This document shows positions 24,244 to 35,479 of a stretch of 64,000 bases of DNA, one piece after another (positions within the stretch are counted from its first letter, which is position 1; every line of letters starts with the position of its first letter). The stretch covers positions 47,270,207 to 47,334,206 of the forward strand of contig NC_080078.1 of NCBI RefSeq assembly GCF_949987535.1, written 5' to 3'. The notes beneath the pieces are model-generated. The model was given only the letters and a program-made list of their open reading frames with translations. It was not told where the DNA came from and did not search any database. Position numbers and translations under genes: made by a program. Source of the DNA: Balaenoptera acutorostrata (Eukaryota > Chordata > Mammalia > Artiodactyla > Balaenopteridae).

Positions 24244-26884
24244 CCCCAGAATCTAGTGCCTAGACCCCAGCAGTGCTGTCAGCAGACAGCTTTCAACTGT
24301 TAACCTTTTCAGGGACTGTGTCAGATGCAAAGACCCACCTCACTGGGGTCATGCCCGTTCCCATAATCAATGCAGAGTATAAAGGGCTTGGTCATCTTGG
24401 CTCAAATCAGTGCAGCACTGAAGGGCCCTGCAGCCCCAGAACTCCCAACGGGGTGAGCAAGGCCATCACTGAGCCACACGGCAGTTCATCTTTCCCTCTG
24501 CCCCCTCCCACTTCTATCCCCTGTCTTCTCCAGGTGTTGATCCCCAGAGCACAGCTCAGTAAACATCCTGTACCCTAAACTCCATCTCAAGAGTCTGCCT
24601 CCTGGGGAACTGATCTGGGTTCACTCCCCTTTGCTTCCCTCTCAGGCCCAGAATTATGAGTCGTTCTCCCGTCAGATCTAGCAGAAGAGAGAGCACACTG
24701 AATAGCTAATGGCAACTTTCATTTGCCTCAGCTCCCAGCTCTAACTTGGAATCAATTGCAACTTAATAATTGAGTCTGAATGTACCAATTGCCTTGCCTG
24801 TTTTAACAAGGACAAATAGCTTCATCTGAAAATGACACTGTCGCCTTGGATGTGAAGGCAAACAGCTGTGTAATGGAGGATGCCCTTGGTAATATTATTG
24901 CATTAATTCAAACAAAAAGGCAATGATAAAGCAGAGATGGGATCGCAATATCATGGAAAAAACTCATCGTATGTAAAACAACTTTGCATATAATTCATCC
25001 AGACTAAATCTCAGTATTAATCACTTCTTATTACTTGAGAGAGAGAGATTGAGAAAGAAAGAGAGAGCAAGTGAGTTCAACTAAGGGATTTTACAGCACA
25101 GAGTCTGTGTTCTTTGCCATAATAAATTTCTGATGGGGCCACCAGAATTGAGTAGCACGGGATTTCTTTACTTCAAAGTTATATTTAACATAACCACCTC
25201 CCACAAAAATCCTCTCCTGTGGAAGAATGATAGATTGTACCAAAACCCAGGCCGATTAGCCTTGTTTGTTTTAAGTGCATAGAACTCTGCAGTCACCTGT
25301 AGCACTTGGGGTTGTAAGGCTCCAAACTCCCCTTCCCGCAAGCTCCAGGAGCAAGACATCTCCATGCTAACCAGGGCTGACCCTACAGCCACCAGAAACT
25401 TTATAGCACTTGACTTTTAGCCAGTTCTGTTTGTTTGTTTTCCAAATCATCATGCACTTCTCTCTTGGGGGAAAGAAAAATAATCGTTTGACTTGGAGAG
25501 TGAGAGAGGAATTTTCTTTTGTGAAATTATAGATTGGGCCACTACCTAGAAAATACTTCCTTAGCCCAGCATGTTGGTTTCAAGCACATTTGTAGGAACA
25601 CTTAAATCCTTCAGGCTGTAGACTATACTTCCCATCCTCTTGAATATCTGTTTCCACTTCTCCCATTTCTGTTTCAGTAACTTGAGGGCAAGGAAAGAAA
25701 TATTCCTCAACCTTTGTTTTGACCCTAACAGTGCCTCAAAACCAAGGCAATGAGCCCTAAGCCAACAACATAACCATCACTTGCTTTTCCTTGACCCTTG
25801 ATTCCTGCATTCCTGCAAAGTGGGAATTTCTTCCTCTCCTTCTTATCCACGGTCATTACCGTCCACCCACTACTTATACAGCAGCCTTGTGATCTAAGTA
25901 TGGCTGACTCCACCCTCAGCGCCACAGGAAGGTGATGACTGATGAAGGTGAGTAGCCACACCTCCCTTAGCCACAAGGATGGAGAGATGGTGCATTCTGG
26001 CATCACTGGCTGTTGGTGTAAATTAACTGTAAAGTGCTCCCAACCTCTAGAATCTTTTGATTGCTGAGTCGACACTTCCATATTGCTTAGTCAGTTTAAG
26101 ATTCTCCATTATCTGCAAGCAAAAGCATGCTATCTGATACACCTCTCATTTAAGTGTTTTTAAATAGATAAAAAGGAGATAAATTGGTTACAATTTCTTA
26201 AACTTCCTCACGTTAAGAGTCCAGTACTTCTGAATTACTTTTCAAAACAGAATCCTAGATACGAGTTTTCCACAGTTTTATCCTTGTGCTCTCAAGAATG
26301 GTGTTGATTCAGTCCTTTACGAGTGCTCCACTGTTGACTCTGAACTTTTCTTCCAAGCCTGTAACACCCTCTCTGAAAGTTTTGAAGCTTGCTCCTTCTT
26401 AGTTGCTAACAAAGAAGGAACCAGACAATATCGAAGACACACACCTTCTCCTTAACTGGCCCCTAACTGGTTGGGTGGCTGAAAGTCAAGTGGTTGCAGT
26501 TGTCCAGGCAATGCCTCGGGGATGACAGTCAAGCACACACCTGTACAGGCAGTGAAATCTTACCACAACTATGCTTGACTGTAAAACATCCCAGGCTGTA
26601 AGAGGCATCCTACTTTCAAAGATGATAGAATATGAGAAAATGTGCATCAGTGAAATTCAGGGTACCATTCTTTGTCTTTAGATGTTTGGTTATCAGCCTA
26701 GTAGGTTGTACCAAAGTCCTCTTAACCAGGATTAAGCATACTTGGGTATTTCTCAAACTGTGACATGCCTAAGTCTAGGTGTATGCAAGGTATTTTGGGG
26801 TAGCAAACAAATAGTCATTACCCATTTCAAGGTAATATCGACCATATTGCTTTCATATACTCCATTATTTGTCCCAAGTCTTCA
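24244..26884. other. Single-copy DNA, possible conserved non-coding block
   Basis: No gene recognised. 24715-24985 is repeat-free, AT-rich and dense in homeodomain-like TAAT/ATTA and an E-box CAGCTG, so it could be a conserved non-coding element. GA-rich simple sequence occurs at 25037-25070. The end of a common LTR-type repeat may lie at 24560-24640 (TCTGCCTCCTGGGGAAC), unassigned. Confidence 0.4.
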
Positions 26885-27252
26885 TCTCCCCTTCTATCTA
26901 TACACTTTGGTATGTGATTTTTGCCTTTCCTCCACCAGGGGATGATGTTTTTTCCTTGTCTCACTGATGATGGATTTGAGCATACAACTTGGTTTGGTCA
27001 CTGGGAAAATAGTAAACACGACACTTAGGTTTGAACATTTGCAATCCTGCCTTTGGAGGGGAACCATGAGAAGAACATGCTTCATGTAGCTGCTGGTCCA
27101 GAAAGTCTGGGGACAAGTAGAACAGGTCAACTTAACCCAGCCTAGATCAGCTGTGCTCTGACCAACCCACAGGCTTGTGAGCAAGGAAGACATGTTTACC
27201 ATTGTATATCACTAAGTTTTGGAATTGTTTGTTACACAGCATTACTGTGGCA
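26885..27252 (+). mobile_element. Ancient LTR-like or other repeat, family uncertain
   Basis: The stretch ATGAGAAGAACATGC (27067), AACCCAGCCTAGATCAGCTG (27136), CTTGTGAGCAAGGAAGAC and ACTAAGTTTTGGAATTGTTTG then TGTGGCAATAGCAA resembles a widely dispersed mammalian repeat whose 3' end reads 'CACTAAGTTTTGGGGTGGTTTG'. I cannot name the subfamily safely. Confidence 0.5.
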
Positions 27253-27439
27253 ATAGCAACAATATAAATATGCTAAAACTATAAGTTATTCTAATGTATT
27301 ATAACAAGGAATACTGGTTTTCCACCTTGGGTGAGGCTATAAAGTTTCCTTTGAAAATAAAAGTAGTTAACGATTCAATTAAATACTAGATAATTATCAT
27401 ATTAGAAGATGGAACATGAATGCTTAAAGTTAGGGAAAC

Positions 27440-27625
27440 ACTGATGCAGTAAATAGAGATTTGCATTGGAAGCCAAGAGACCAGGGTCACTTATTAGCTA
27501 TAAATTGAAAAGCCAACAGTATAGCCCCTTAGGGCCTCAGTTTCTCCAATTATAAAAGAAGCAGAGTTGGACCAGTTGGATTATTCAGCTATTACATTCT
27601 ATAAAGCTATGAAACAGCCTCTTAT
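27440..27625 (+). mobile_element. MIR SINE fragment
   Basis: Forward MIR pattern: GCATTGGAAGCCAAGAGACC, then the core region with GGGCCTCAGTTTCTCCAATT and ATAAAAGAAGCAGAGTTGGACC. Diverged. Confidence 0.65.
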
Positions 27626-28049
27626 GCTTCTCTACAGCTCAGGATAAAGGTGATGAAGAGCCAGGCAATTTTACAGCATCCCGAATTCCTCATGGTGTTT
27701 TGACATGGGAGGTGGTAGCCTAGCAACAACAATAGCTGTCATTCTTGAATTATGGTAGTCCCCTCTCTTATCTGTGTTTTTGCTTTCCTCAGTTTCAGTT
27801 ACCCATGGTCAACTGCAGTCTAAAAATATTAAATGGAAAATTCCAGAAATAAACAATTCACAAATTTTAAATCATGCTCCATTCTGAGTAGCGTGATGAA
27901 ATCTAGCATCATCTCACTCCATCCTGCCTGGGACGTGAATCATCCATGTATCCCACCCGCCAGTCACTTAGTAAATCACCTCAGTTTATCAGCTAGGCTG
28001 TCATAGTATAGCCGTATTACGGTGCTTGTGTTCAAGTAAAGCTTATTTT

Positions 28050-28335
28050 ACCCCCAAAACACAGAAGTAGTGATGCTGACAATTCAGATAGGCCAAGGAG
28101 GAGCAGTGCTTCCCTTAGTGAAAAGGTGAAAGCTCTCGAGTCAATAAGGAAAGAAAAAAACAATTGTGTGCTGAGGTTGCTAAGATTAGGGTAAGAACGA
28201 ATCTTCTATCACAAAACTGTGAAGAAGGAAAAATAAATCCGTGTTAGTTTTGCTGTCGCACATCAAACCGCAAAAGTTAGAGCCGTGGTGTGTGATAAGT
28301 GCTTAGTGAACATGGAAAAGGTATTACATTTGTAC
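28050..28335 (+). pseudogene. Tigger transposase N-terminal relic
   Basis: This part of the Tigger element corresponds to the transposase start: the helix-turn-helix DNA-binding region. Recognisable coding-like blocks include AGTGAAAAGGTGAAAGCTC and GAATCTTCTATC. The start codon is lost, in-frame stops occur (an AAG-TAG-TGA run just inside), and the catalytic DDE region is deleted. No function remains. Confidence 0.65.
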
Positions 28336-28345
28336 AAGATATTTT

Positions 28346-28364
28346 GAGAGAGAGAGAGAGAGAC
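28346..28364. repeat. (GA)n microsatellite
   Basis: A run of about nine GA units at the internal deletion joint of the Tigger element. Confidence 0.85.
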
Positions 28365-29084
28365 TATATTCATATAACTTTTATTACAGTATATTGTTAT
28401 AACTGTTCTATTTTATTACTCTTTATTGTTGTTAATCTCTTACTGTACCTAATTTATAAATTACACTTTATCATAGGTATGTACGTACAGGAAAAAACAT
28501 AGTATATATAGGGTTCAGTACTATCCACGTTTCAGGAATCCACGGCGGTCTTGGAATGTGTCCCCCACAGATAAGGGCGACCACTCTGCTCCAATGTGCC
28601 GAGCACGGGTTAAAAGCTCTCTGCATAGAGTCTGATTCATTCTCATGAACAATCCTGTGATAAAGAATCTATTCCCCCCTCTTCATAAACATGGAGGAGA
28701 GAAAGCTAAGAAAGTGAACTTCCTCAAGGTCACAAAACAGAATGCTAAGATATTGCTTTATTTTGGGTAAGGAATTATTGATTTTTTATCTTTAATACTT
28801 GTGAATTATACAAAGAACTTATAAATAATTCTCAAAAGGCTTAAAGAAGGCAGGCGTAGGCAGACAGCAGTGAGAACTTTCTCCTACAGCCCCGCCCTCT
28901 CTTTCTTGGATTTAACTAGAAAACCTTCCTCTTGGGCCATCACGACCAATAGCACCGGAAGCATCACACCACTCCATATGTTTACATTTTAAAGCCTGAG
29001 ATTGTGTCTTTTTCCTGATCTCAAAGCTTTAGTCCCTTCACATCACATTTTAATAAAATGTGAAGTCAGGAGAGCGTGGTCTCC

Positions 29085-29515
29085 AATTTCCCCGTGATTT
29101 GGCTCCTGGCTTCTTCTCCACCCTCCTTTCCTTCCACTTGTTCCCTTGCTCACAGAGTTGCAGCCATGCTGGTCTCCTTTGGTTCTTCAAACACAGAAAG
29201 CACAGTCCTGCTTCGGGGCCTTTGGCCTAGCTGTCCCCTCTGTTGGGCACACTTCCTTTGAGATCCCTGATCAGATGTCACCTCCTCAGCGAGGTTCTTT
29301 CTGGCCTCGAGTTAAATTCCTCTCCCCTTAGGCTGCTGGATTGACTCCTATATACCACCTGACACACAGGTGCTTGATTGTTCATTGCCTCCTCGACCTC
29401 AACCCCCCACTGGCAGGCAAAACCCAGGAAGACCTTTGTTTTACTTATTGTTGCATCAACTGCATCTAGAATGGGGCCTGACACTCAATAAATATCTGTT
29501 GAATGGATGAATGAA
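29085..29515 (+). mobile_element. L2 LINE 3' end
   Basis: Characteristic L2 3' UTR order: CGGGGCCTTTGGCCTAGCTG near 29214, CAGATGTCACCTCCTCAGCG near 29272, GGGGCCTGACACTCAATAAA near 29473, and the terminal TGTTGAATGGATGAATGA. About 430 bp, 5'-truncated, non-coding. Confidence 0.85.
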
Positions 29516-29549
29516 TTAATAATTGAGTTATATGGCCAAACAAACATAG

Positions 29550-30290
29550 TCAGATTTTTTTTTTTTCTACACAAATTGGAACATATGTTGTGTTGTATCT
29601 TCTGAGACTAGCTTTTTTCATGCACTAGATCTTGGAGAACTTTCAATATCAGTGTACGATGATCTAATGTCTACATACTATTCTAGGCATGGACACTATG
29701 TTTACTTAACATGATACACATATGGGTTGTTTGTAAATACTACTACAATAGCCCTGCCATAAGCATTTTTGACTATGCCTTTGTGTACCTAATATATTCT
29801 GGTAGGATATATTCCTTGATAAAAATTAACTTGTTTAACCATTGAGTGAAAGGAAAAGTTTAAAATTTTGAAAATACAGTCCTTCCAGGAGCCTCCTCAA
29901 ATATGCAAATCCACAAATGCTCAAGTCATTTGCATAAAATGGTGTAGTATTTGCATATATCCTATGCACACCTTCCCATACACTTTAAATCATCTCTAGA
30001 TTACTTATAATACCTAATACAATGTAAATGCGATGTAAATAGTTGTAAATACAATGTAAATTGCTATGTAAATAGTCGTCAGTCCATAAAAAAGTCAAGT
30101 TTTGCTTTTTTGGAACTTTCTGGAATTTTTTTTAAAAATATTTTTGATCTGTTCTTGGTTGAATCTGTAGATCAGGAATGCATGGGTACAGAGGGCTGAC
30201 TGTACTGACAAACTGCTCTCTCCAAAATATTTTTTCAATGTAAAATCTCTCCAACAGTTAGAGAAGAGTCAATAATTCCAACTTCTTTTT
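29550..30290 (-). mobile_element. L1M 3' fragment split by a Tigger-type MITE
   Basis: Reversed L1M 3' sequence runs from about 29565 (ACACAAATTGGAACATATG) through GATATATTCCTTGATAAAAA and TTGAGTGAAAGG. It resumes after the MITE with ACAAACTGCTCTCTCCAAAA (30208) and CTCTCCAACAGTTAGAGAAG. The two halves join smoothly if 29875-30204 is removed. Confidence 0.65.
29875..30204. mobile_element. Tigger-type MITE (TcMar)
   Basis: It starts TACAGTCCTTCC and ends GAGGGCTGACTGTA, so the ends are inverted copies flanked by the TA target. Internal sequences ATTTGCATATATCC, AATCATCTCTAGATTACTTA and GGAACTTTCTGGAATT match a common TA-inserting MITE related to Tigger. No coding content. Confidence 0.82.
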
Positions 30291-30291
30291 C

Positions 30292-32211
30292 CCATTACAT
30301 GGGTGACTAGAGCAAAAGGATGCTGTCTCTTTAACAAATTGCACTGGAAAATGCAAATACTATCAGTGCATTCCCAACCCCAAAGCTAAATAACCTGAAG
30401 GCCAAGGTCATTTAAAGGAGCCTGTGAATGAGATCATGTGGAAACGGTCAGAGTAGTGTTTGGAGTGCAGGGGGCAGGTTCACCCAGGCACCATAATTAT
30501 AAGCAATAACTTTGTTTTTGTTTTCTTCATTATACCTTGGAAATAGCTGTCATAAAGTCATTTATTGCCAGCTGCTTTCGTGTTTATAACTACAACTCCA
30601 CGCAGTATAAAACAAACTATTACACGGCCATGAAGAGCCAGAGTCCTCTTCTAAACTTTATATTTTCCAAGAAGACAGCTGGATTACCTCCACCATGAAT
30701 TTATTAGGATGCAGAATGTCAGAATCAGCAAAGGGAAAATACTTGCCTTTTGCCCGAGCTTTCTCGAGTGACTGGTAGGAATGTTTTACTGGAGACTCTA
30801 CATATGTGAAAATGAGAGCAAGTCCCCATAAACCCAATGAACCCAAAGGAATGTGCATTCTGTTCCAAAATGTCTACATCTGTAAACTCCCTTTACGTAG
30901 AAGCAAAGGGAAGAAACAAAAGTTTAAAAATAGGAAAACAAACAAAAACGCTTCTCATACGAATAGCAAACTAGTTGTGCAATATGGAAGCTCCTACTGA
31001 AACAAAATATTCCTAAAATGATGTTTTTTTTCCATAACCCTAATCACCTCTAATTTTGGAATTATCTGCTCCCACATCTTCTTCATAATTAAGTACATGT
31101 ACTAGGCTCATTTTGCACCCCTGGCACCAAGAGGTGAGGGGTGTGAGGGGATGCCCTTAGGTGACCTTTTTTCCTGGGTAGAGCTGGGGAAGTTGAGATA
31201 ACAGTCAATCATCTCAGATCCCCTGAGAAGTAAATTACCCACTTGAGACTGAAAGGCCCAAAGCTCACAGCCATCACGAGGCCTGACTGTTTCTGCACAG
31301 AGGGGCCTTCCTGGCTGAAGAGGGGGCCAGAATGACAAGGAGGCACCCTATATACATAGGACTGAGGGACCAGAGCCCCGCTGGAAAGAGCTCAGGGCTG
31401 TAGGTGGAGCTCTGGAGGACTTAGGGGCCCTGGAGCTTTCCTCAGCGTGGCTGGGACACCGTCAGTGTCCTGTCCTTTACCAACCCTGCCAGAGGCAAGC
31501 CCCACACACAGCAGCTGTCACAGGGATGCCCTCGGGCTGCCGGGCCCGCTTTGCCAATGCACTCAGAGCATCAAACGCCTCCAGGGCAGCCCTTAACCAA
31601 TCAATGTCTGATGGGTGGGGTGTGGAGGGTAATGGACACTCCTGCATCTCTGCCCTGGAGGGGACAAAGCTGAGGTGTGACCTGCATCCTCTGAGGAGCA
31701 TTGCCCTGGGACTTTGCAGTCACCTGGGACACAGCCTGACATCCACCCTTCCCTTCCAGTCTCAGTCTTCACATCTCACCTGTTTTTTTTCCTGGGATTG
31801 TCCTAACAAATCCCTTTCCCCCAAATCCTCATCCCAGAGGCTGCTTTTGGGGAACCAACACAGATATTTGCTATTGTTAGTAAGCTTGATGTGGCTGCAA
31901 TAGAACTTCTAAAGTGAAATAAACCTGACAGGTGATTTTAGGAGAATCTCAGAGGAAACAGAGCCCATGGTCACTTCTGGTCAGTCTTGGTAAGAGGGAG
32001 AAGTAAAAGCAGGTGAATCCTTGTAAAGAAGCAAGAGGGAAGAAAGAGCATCCTGAAGATCATGAGTAACTTGAACAACAGAGACCTGGCTCGAAACCAA
32101 GGAGCGGCTGCCAGGGACAGACAACCGGAGGGGATTCAGAGAGTGACCATGCAGGGAGGGGGCAGTGGTCCTGGGACTTTCTGTCTTCCATGCCTAGGGC
32201 AAGGCCCCATA
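30292..32211. other. Single-copy DNA; GC-richer 31350-31870
   Basis: No gene recognised. 30300-30640 is repeat-free with an AAGGTCA half-site and several conserved-looking AT motifs; it may be regulatory but nothing proves it. 31450-31870 is GC-richer and resembles a decayed LTR-type repeat ending in TGCTTTTGGGGAACC. Its two open frames (31477-31701 minus, 31526-31903 plus) overlap each other and have no recognisable domain. Confidence 0.4.
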
Positions 32212-32225
32212 AAGAATGTGCACCG

Positions 32226-32512
32226 GGGCTTCCCTGGTGGCGCAGTGGTTGAGAATCTGCCTGCTAATGCAGGAGACATGGGTTCGAGCCCTGGTCTGGG
32301 AAGATCCCACATGCCACGGAGCAGCTGGGCCCGTGAGCCACAGCTGCTGAGCCTGCGCGTCTGGAGCCTGTGCCCCGCAACGGGAGGGGCCGCGATAGTG
32401 AAAGGCCCGCGCACCGCGATGAAGAGTGGCCCCCACTTGCCGCAACTAGAGAAAGCCCTCGCACGAACCGAAGACCCAGCACAGCCAAAAATAAATAAAT
32501 AAATAAATAAAT
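32226..32512 (+). mobile_element. CHR-type SINE, forward
   Basis: GGGCTTCCCTGG head, GGTTCGAGCCC B box and (AAATA)n tail. The 14-bp target-site duplication AAGAATGTGCACCG (32212-32225 and 32513-32526) is perfect, indicating a comparatively recent insertion. Confidence 0.97.
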
Positions 32513-32526
32513 AAGAATGTGCACCG

Positions 32527-33059
32527 TGTAAACTTCTGTTAAACAAACCCAAGTAGGGGTTATTATCTACTCTTGGCTTTGAGTCAATCCTTGGCTTCCT
32601 TAATAATAAGTTGCATCTCCATGCTTTTCTTAATTAGAAAGTTGAAGATGTGACTTCCAAAGGAAACATTTAAGAAAATCCATTACCAACAAACAACCAC
32701 AGAACAAGAAACACAGATGGTCTCATAGAGGAGCAGCCCAAAGCCTTGACACACTTGGGTGGTGAGGTGATAGAAAAAGAGTCTATGCATGGATTGGGCA
32801 CAACGGATATAGTAACTCAACCATTTCTCAGCCAACCTGTGTCTCCACTCTTGTTCCAAGACTCCCTAATGATCTGTTAACAAACTGAACAGCTGTGAGA
32901 AGGGAGAGAGATAATACACAGTCAACAATATTTACCAAAAGACTATGGAAAAGGATACCAGGGTGTCCAATAGCTTCAGCTATCAGGTTCTCCTCCTCTT
33001 GTGGCTTAAGCAAATATATAGAAATAAAGATACCGTCTAATAAATTCTAAAGCTCCCCG
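32527..33059. other. Single-copy DNA, no gene seen
   Basis: About 530 bases with no recognisable gene or repeat. Confidence 0.5.
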
Positions 33060-33245
33060 GTTGTTTTTACATGGGCTTTGCTGTCTTTCATAACAACACA
33101 GAAGCCTGAGGGGAAGCAATATTATTACCATCCCCTGATGGAGTGAGAAAGCTCCCCAACATCACACAGTGACTAAGAGGAAAAGCTCAGACAGAAGCCC
33201 TGATCTTTTGACTCAAAATTCTAAGCACTTTCCACTGCAGAACAG
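33060..33245 (-). mobile_element. MIR SINE fragment
   Basis: Reversed MIR: ATTATTACCATCCCCTGATG near 33121, AACATCACACAGTGACTAAG near 33159, and a diverged head with TCTAAGCACTTTCCACTGC. Confidence 0.65.
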
Positions 33246-34139
33246 AGTAAGTAAGGTCAACGGAGAAGGGGGAGGTTATGAGAGAAGAATCCGCCTTGAA
33301 CATCCCCGGTCCTTGAGGAAGGACTGGTTAGAGATGAGAATTTGTTTTCGACATCAACACAGTATGAAAACCCTTCTAGGCACTAGCTACCAGATCTCAA
33401 CAGTTATTAAATCTGCCATCACAATGAAGATCAGGGCCACAGTGTAACTGAAAATTAGGACACTTTGAGAACCACTGTGTTATTCTGTTCTAACCAATGC
33501 CTTTTTTCCCACCGTTGCACCAGACAACTGTAGCCCAGGCTGCTTCCTCCTCGTATCCAACACAGACTCGCTCCCCTGGGATGTGCTGAGGTCCTTGCTT
33601 TTCTGTGCTTACTAATCTGTCACAGACCATATTATTAGACAGAGAGCAGATTGCTAGATTACCAACACATATGCAGATTTCCTGCCTGTAGATTTTTTTG
33701 ACAGCTCTGTTCCATCTCTTAAAATGTCAGCATGTTCTCTTCACAAATTGGGCAATTCCACTTCAACCCCTCCATAATTTCATGGTGTGAACTTGAAATC
33801 ACCACATAGAAAAAGAGATGGTTTTCCACATGAATACGGGCACTTTTACACTCAATTAATTGTGCAAACACCTGACTCCCTTTCGCATTTATGGGAGTTA
33901 GGTGAGACTCTCTTGACAGTTGCTTGGGGTCTACAGCGTGGTTTGTAAAGAATGAGGACTTTAAGTAAAAATAATGATGATTATGCAGCTTGAGTCAATA
34001 TGTAAAGGTAATACATTCTTCTTCCTTAGTCACAAAGGAAGACATTAGTCAAGCCTAACGCACACTTTATATTTAACAAGGGAATTAATTAGGGGATAAC
34101 GACTAAGAAAGAGGTGTCTAAAGGACACACCCTGTAGGA

Positions 34140-34182
34140 ATGACTAAAGGAAAGGAAAGCAAGAAAGGAAAAGGAAAAGGAA
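34140..34182. repeat. (AAAGG)n-like purine tract
   Basis: A degenerate purine-rich run of AAAGG and AAAAGG units. Confidence 0.75.
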
Positions 34183-34659
34183 ATTGACTGTAGTCATATT
34201 TCCCAATTTCAAGAATTGTTACTCATGGCCTGAAAATGGCTGTGCTTTGTGGACCATCGATCACTGTGAAGACTTTTATCAACCAAATTCAATTATGGAA
34301 ATGAGCAAAAATAACAAGATGGGGAGCAGCCGGTCTGCAAGGAGATGTCTGACAGCTCAGGCCCCAGGAGGTGAGTTATTTGTACACATTTCCCAGTGAT
34401 CACTGCATTCATCCAACCAGAATCATCCCAGAACCACAAGGAAGGAAGCAGGCAGCTGGCCTTTCACCGTATACGTGGAGGGTCAGTGTTGGCTCCTGTA
34501 CTGGGAGATGAACAAACCAAGTTTTGCAGAATGTGACACACCTGTGAGTTACTAGAAAATAGTTTAGATTAAATTTTGTTCTACTCTCAGGGAGTTGACT
34601 TAGTGTATGCACTAAGTCATCATGACTGTTAGAGAGGCAATGAGGAAGTCACACAGGTA

Positions 34660-34742
34660 TAGATGGATAGATGCATGCATGGATGGATGGATGGGATGAG
34701 GATGGCAAGATGGAAGGATAGATAGATGAAAGGATGGATGGG
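34660..34742. repeat. Imperfect (GATG)n / (GATA)n tract
   Basis: Mixed GATGGATG and GATA units with interruptions. Confidence 0.8.
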
Positions 34743-35479
34743 TTAATTCTTGATTTAGGGGTAGTAGCTTGATTCAGCTACCACTAGCTCTGGTAGACTT
34801 TGACTTCATTGAAAGTTTGATTTCACAAAGTAAAGGACTTGATTTTTAACCACAGTGTTATAACTGCATCTTTCTTAAGGACAAACAAAATATAAACCAT
34901 CCATAACAGGTTGTAACTCTGTCTCAGAACTTATTGCAGCCAAGAGCTATACTCCTTTCTAGTGTGTGAAAGAATTTCTGCCCACGGTTTTTCCTCTCCC
35001 TCCATGTTACAGTTTCTTTTGGGAGGGATTTGTTGAAAGTGGGACACATCCTCAACATGGAAAAAAAAAACCCAGTTTCATTAGTAACAGATGTCACTGA
35101 GGAATGTTTTTGAGGACATAGTAAGAAGCCAATGATTCTGCACCAGAGATTTATTTCCCCCGAGTTACAAAGAGCTGTCCAAGCTTCCTTCACCCTATGA
35201 AATGCATTCCTGTCTCAACCAACATTTCGTCATGTGATCTCTAGCTCATATCTAATTGCAGAAACTATAAATGATACCTTTTTGGCAGACTTCACACTTC
35301 TGTACTGGTGTTCAGTGTTCTGCTAGAAGCACAGATATCTCAAAGGTGCTACTGTTCCTGGTAGTTATCTGTTCCCACTAGCCCATGCATTGCTCCTCTC
35401 TCCATCGTCTCTGATAGGCTCACCCAGGCTCCACCTGAACTTCTCCTAGGATGCAGAGTTCACTGGCTCAGAAAGTACA

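Larger units (their letters stand above)
27753..28586 (+). mobile_element. Tigger1-like DNA transposon, internally deleted
   Basis: The 5' end reads TGGTAGTCCCCTCTCTTATC and the 3' end ACAGATAAGGGCGACCACT. These are degraded copies of the pogo/Tigger terminal inverted repeat. Internal landmarks are TAAATGGAAAATTCCAGAAA near 27830, GGGACGTGAATCATCC near 27929, and a 3' region with CATAGTATATATAGGGTTC near 28497. At about 834 bp it lacks most of the 2.4-kb autonomous element. A (GA)n tract at 28346-28364 sits at the deletion joint. Confidence 0.88.
27727..28760 (-). mobile_element. MIR SINE split by a Tigger transposon
   Basis: The 27727-27752 piece (CAACAATAGCTGTCATTCTTG) is the reversed MIR tail. 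The MIR resumes at about 28587 (CCAATGTGCCGAGCACGGG) and runs to about 28760 through CTTCCTCAAGGTCACAAAAC. The Tigger at 27753-28586 lies exactly between the two halves, so the Tigger is younger than the MIR. Confidence 0.75.
33246..35479. other. Single-copy DNA with simple repeats
   Basis: No gene recognised. An (AAAGG)n-like tract lies at 34140-34182 and an imperfect (GATG)n tract at 34660-34742. A MER5-like end (TTTGAGAACCACTGTGTTA) lies near 33464-33482 without a clear body. Confidence 0.5.

Noticed and set aside
24273..24578. 101-codon frame
   Set aside because: No domain, no coding-like composition, and no neighbouring exon signals.
31477..31903. Overlapping open frames of 74 and 125 codons
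   Set aside because: They fall in a GC-richer stretch that looks like decayed repeat sequence. No recognisable protein motif.
32062..32552. Open frames of 146 and 138 codons
   Set aside because: Both run through the SINE at 32226-32512. The flanking parts carry no domain or splice context.
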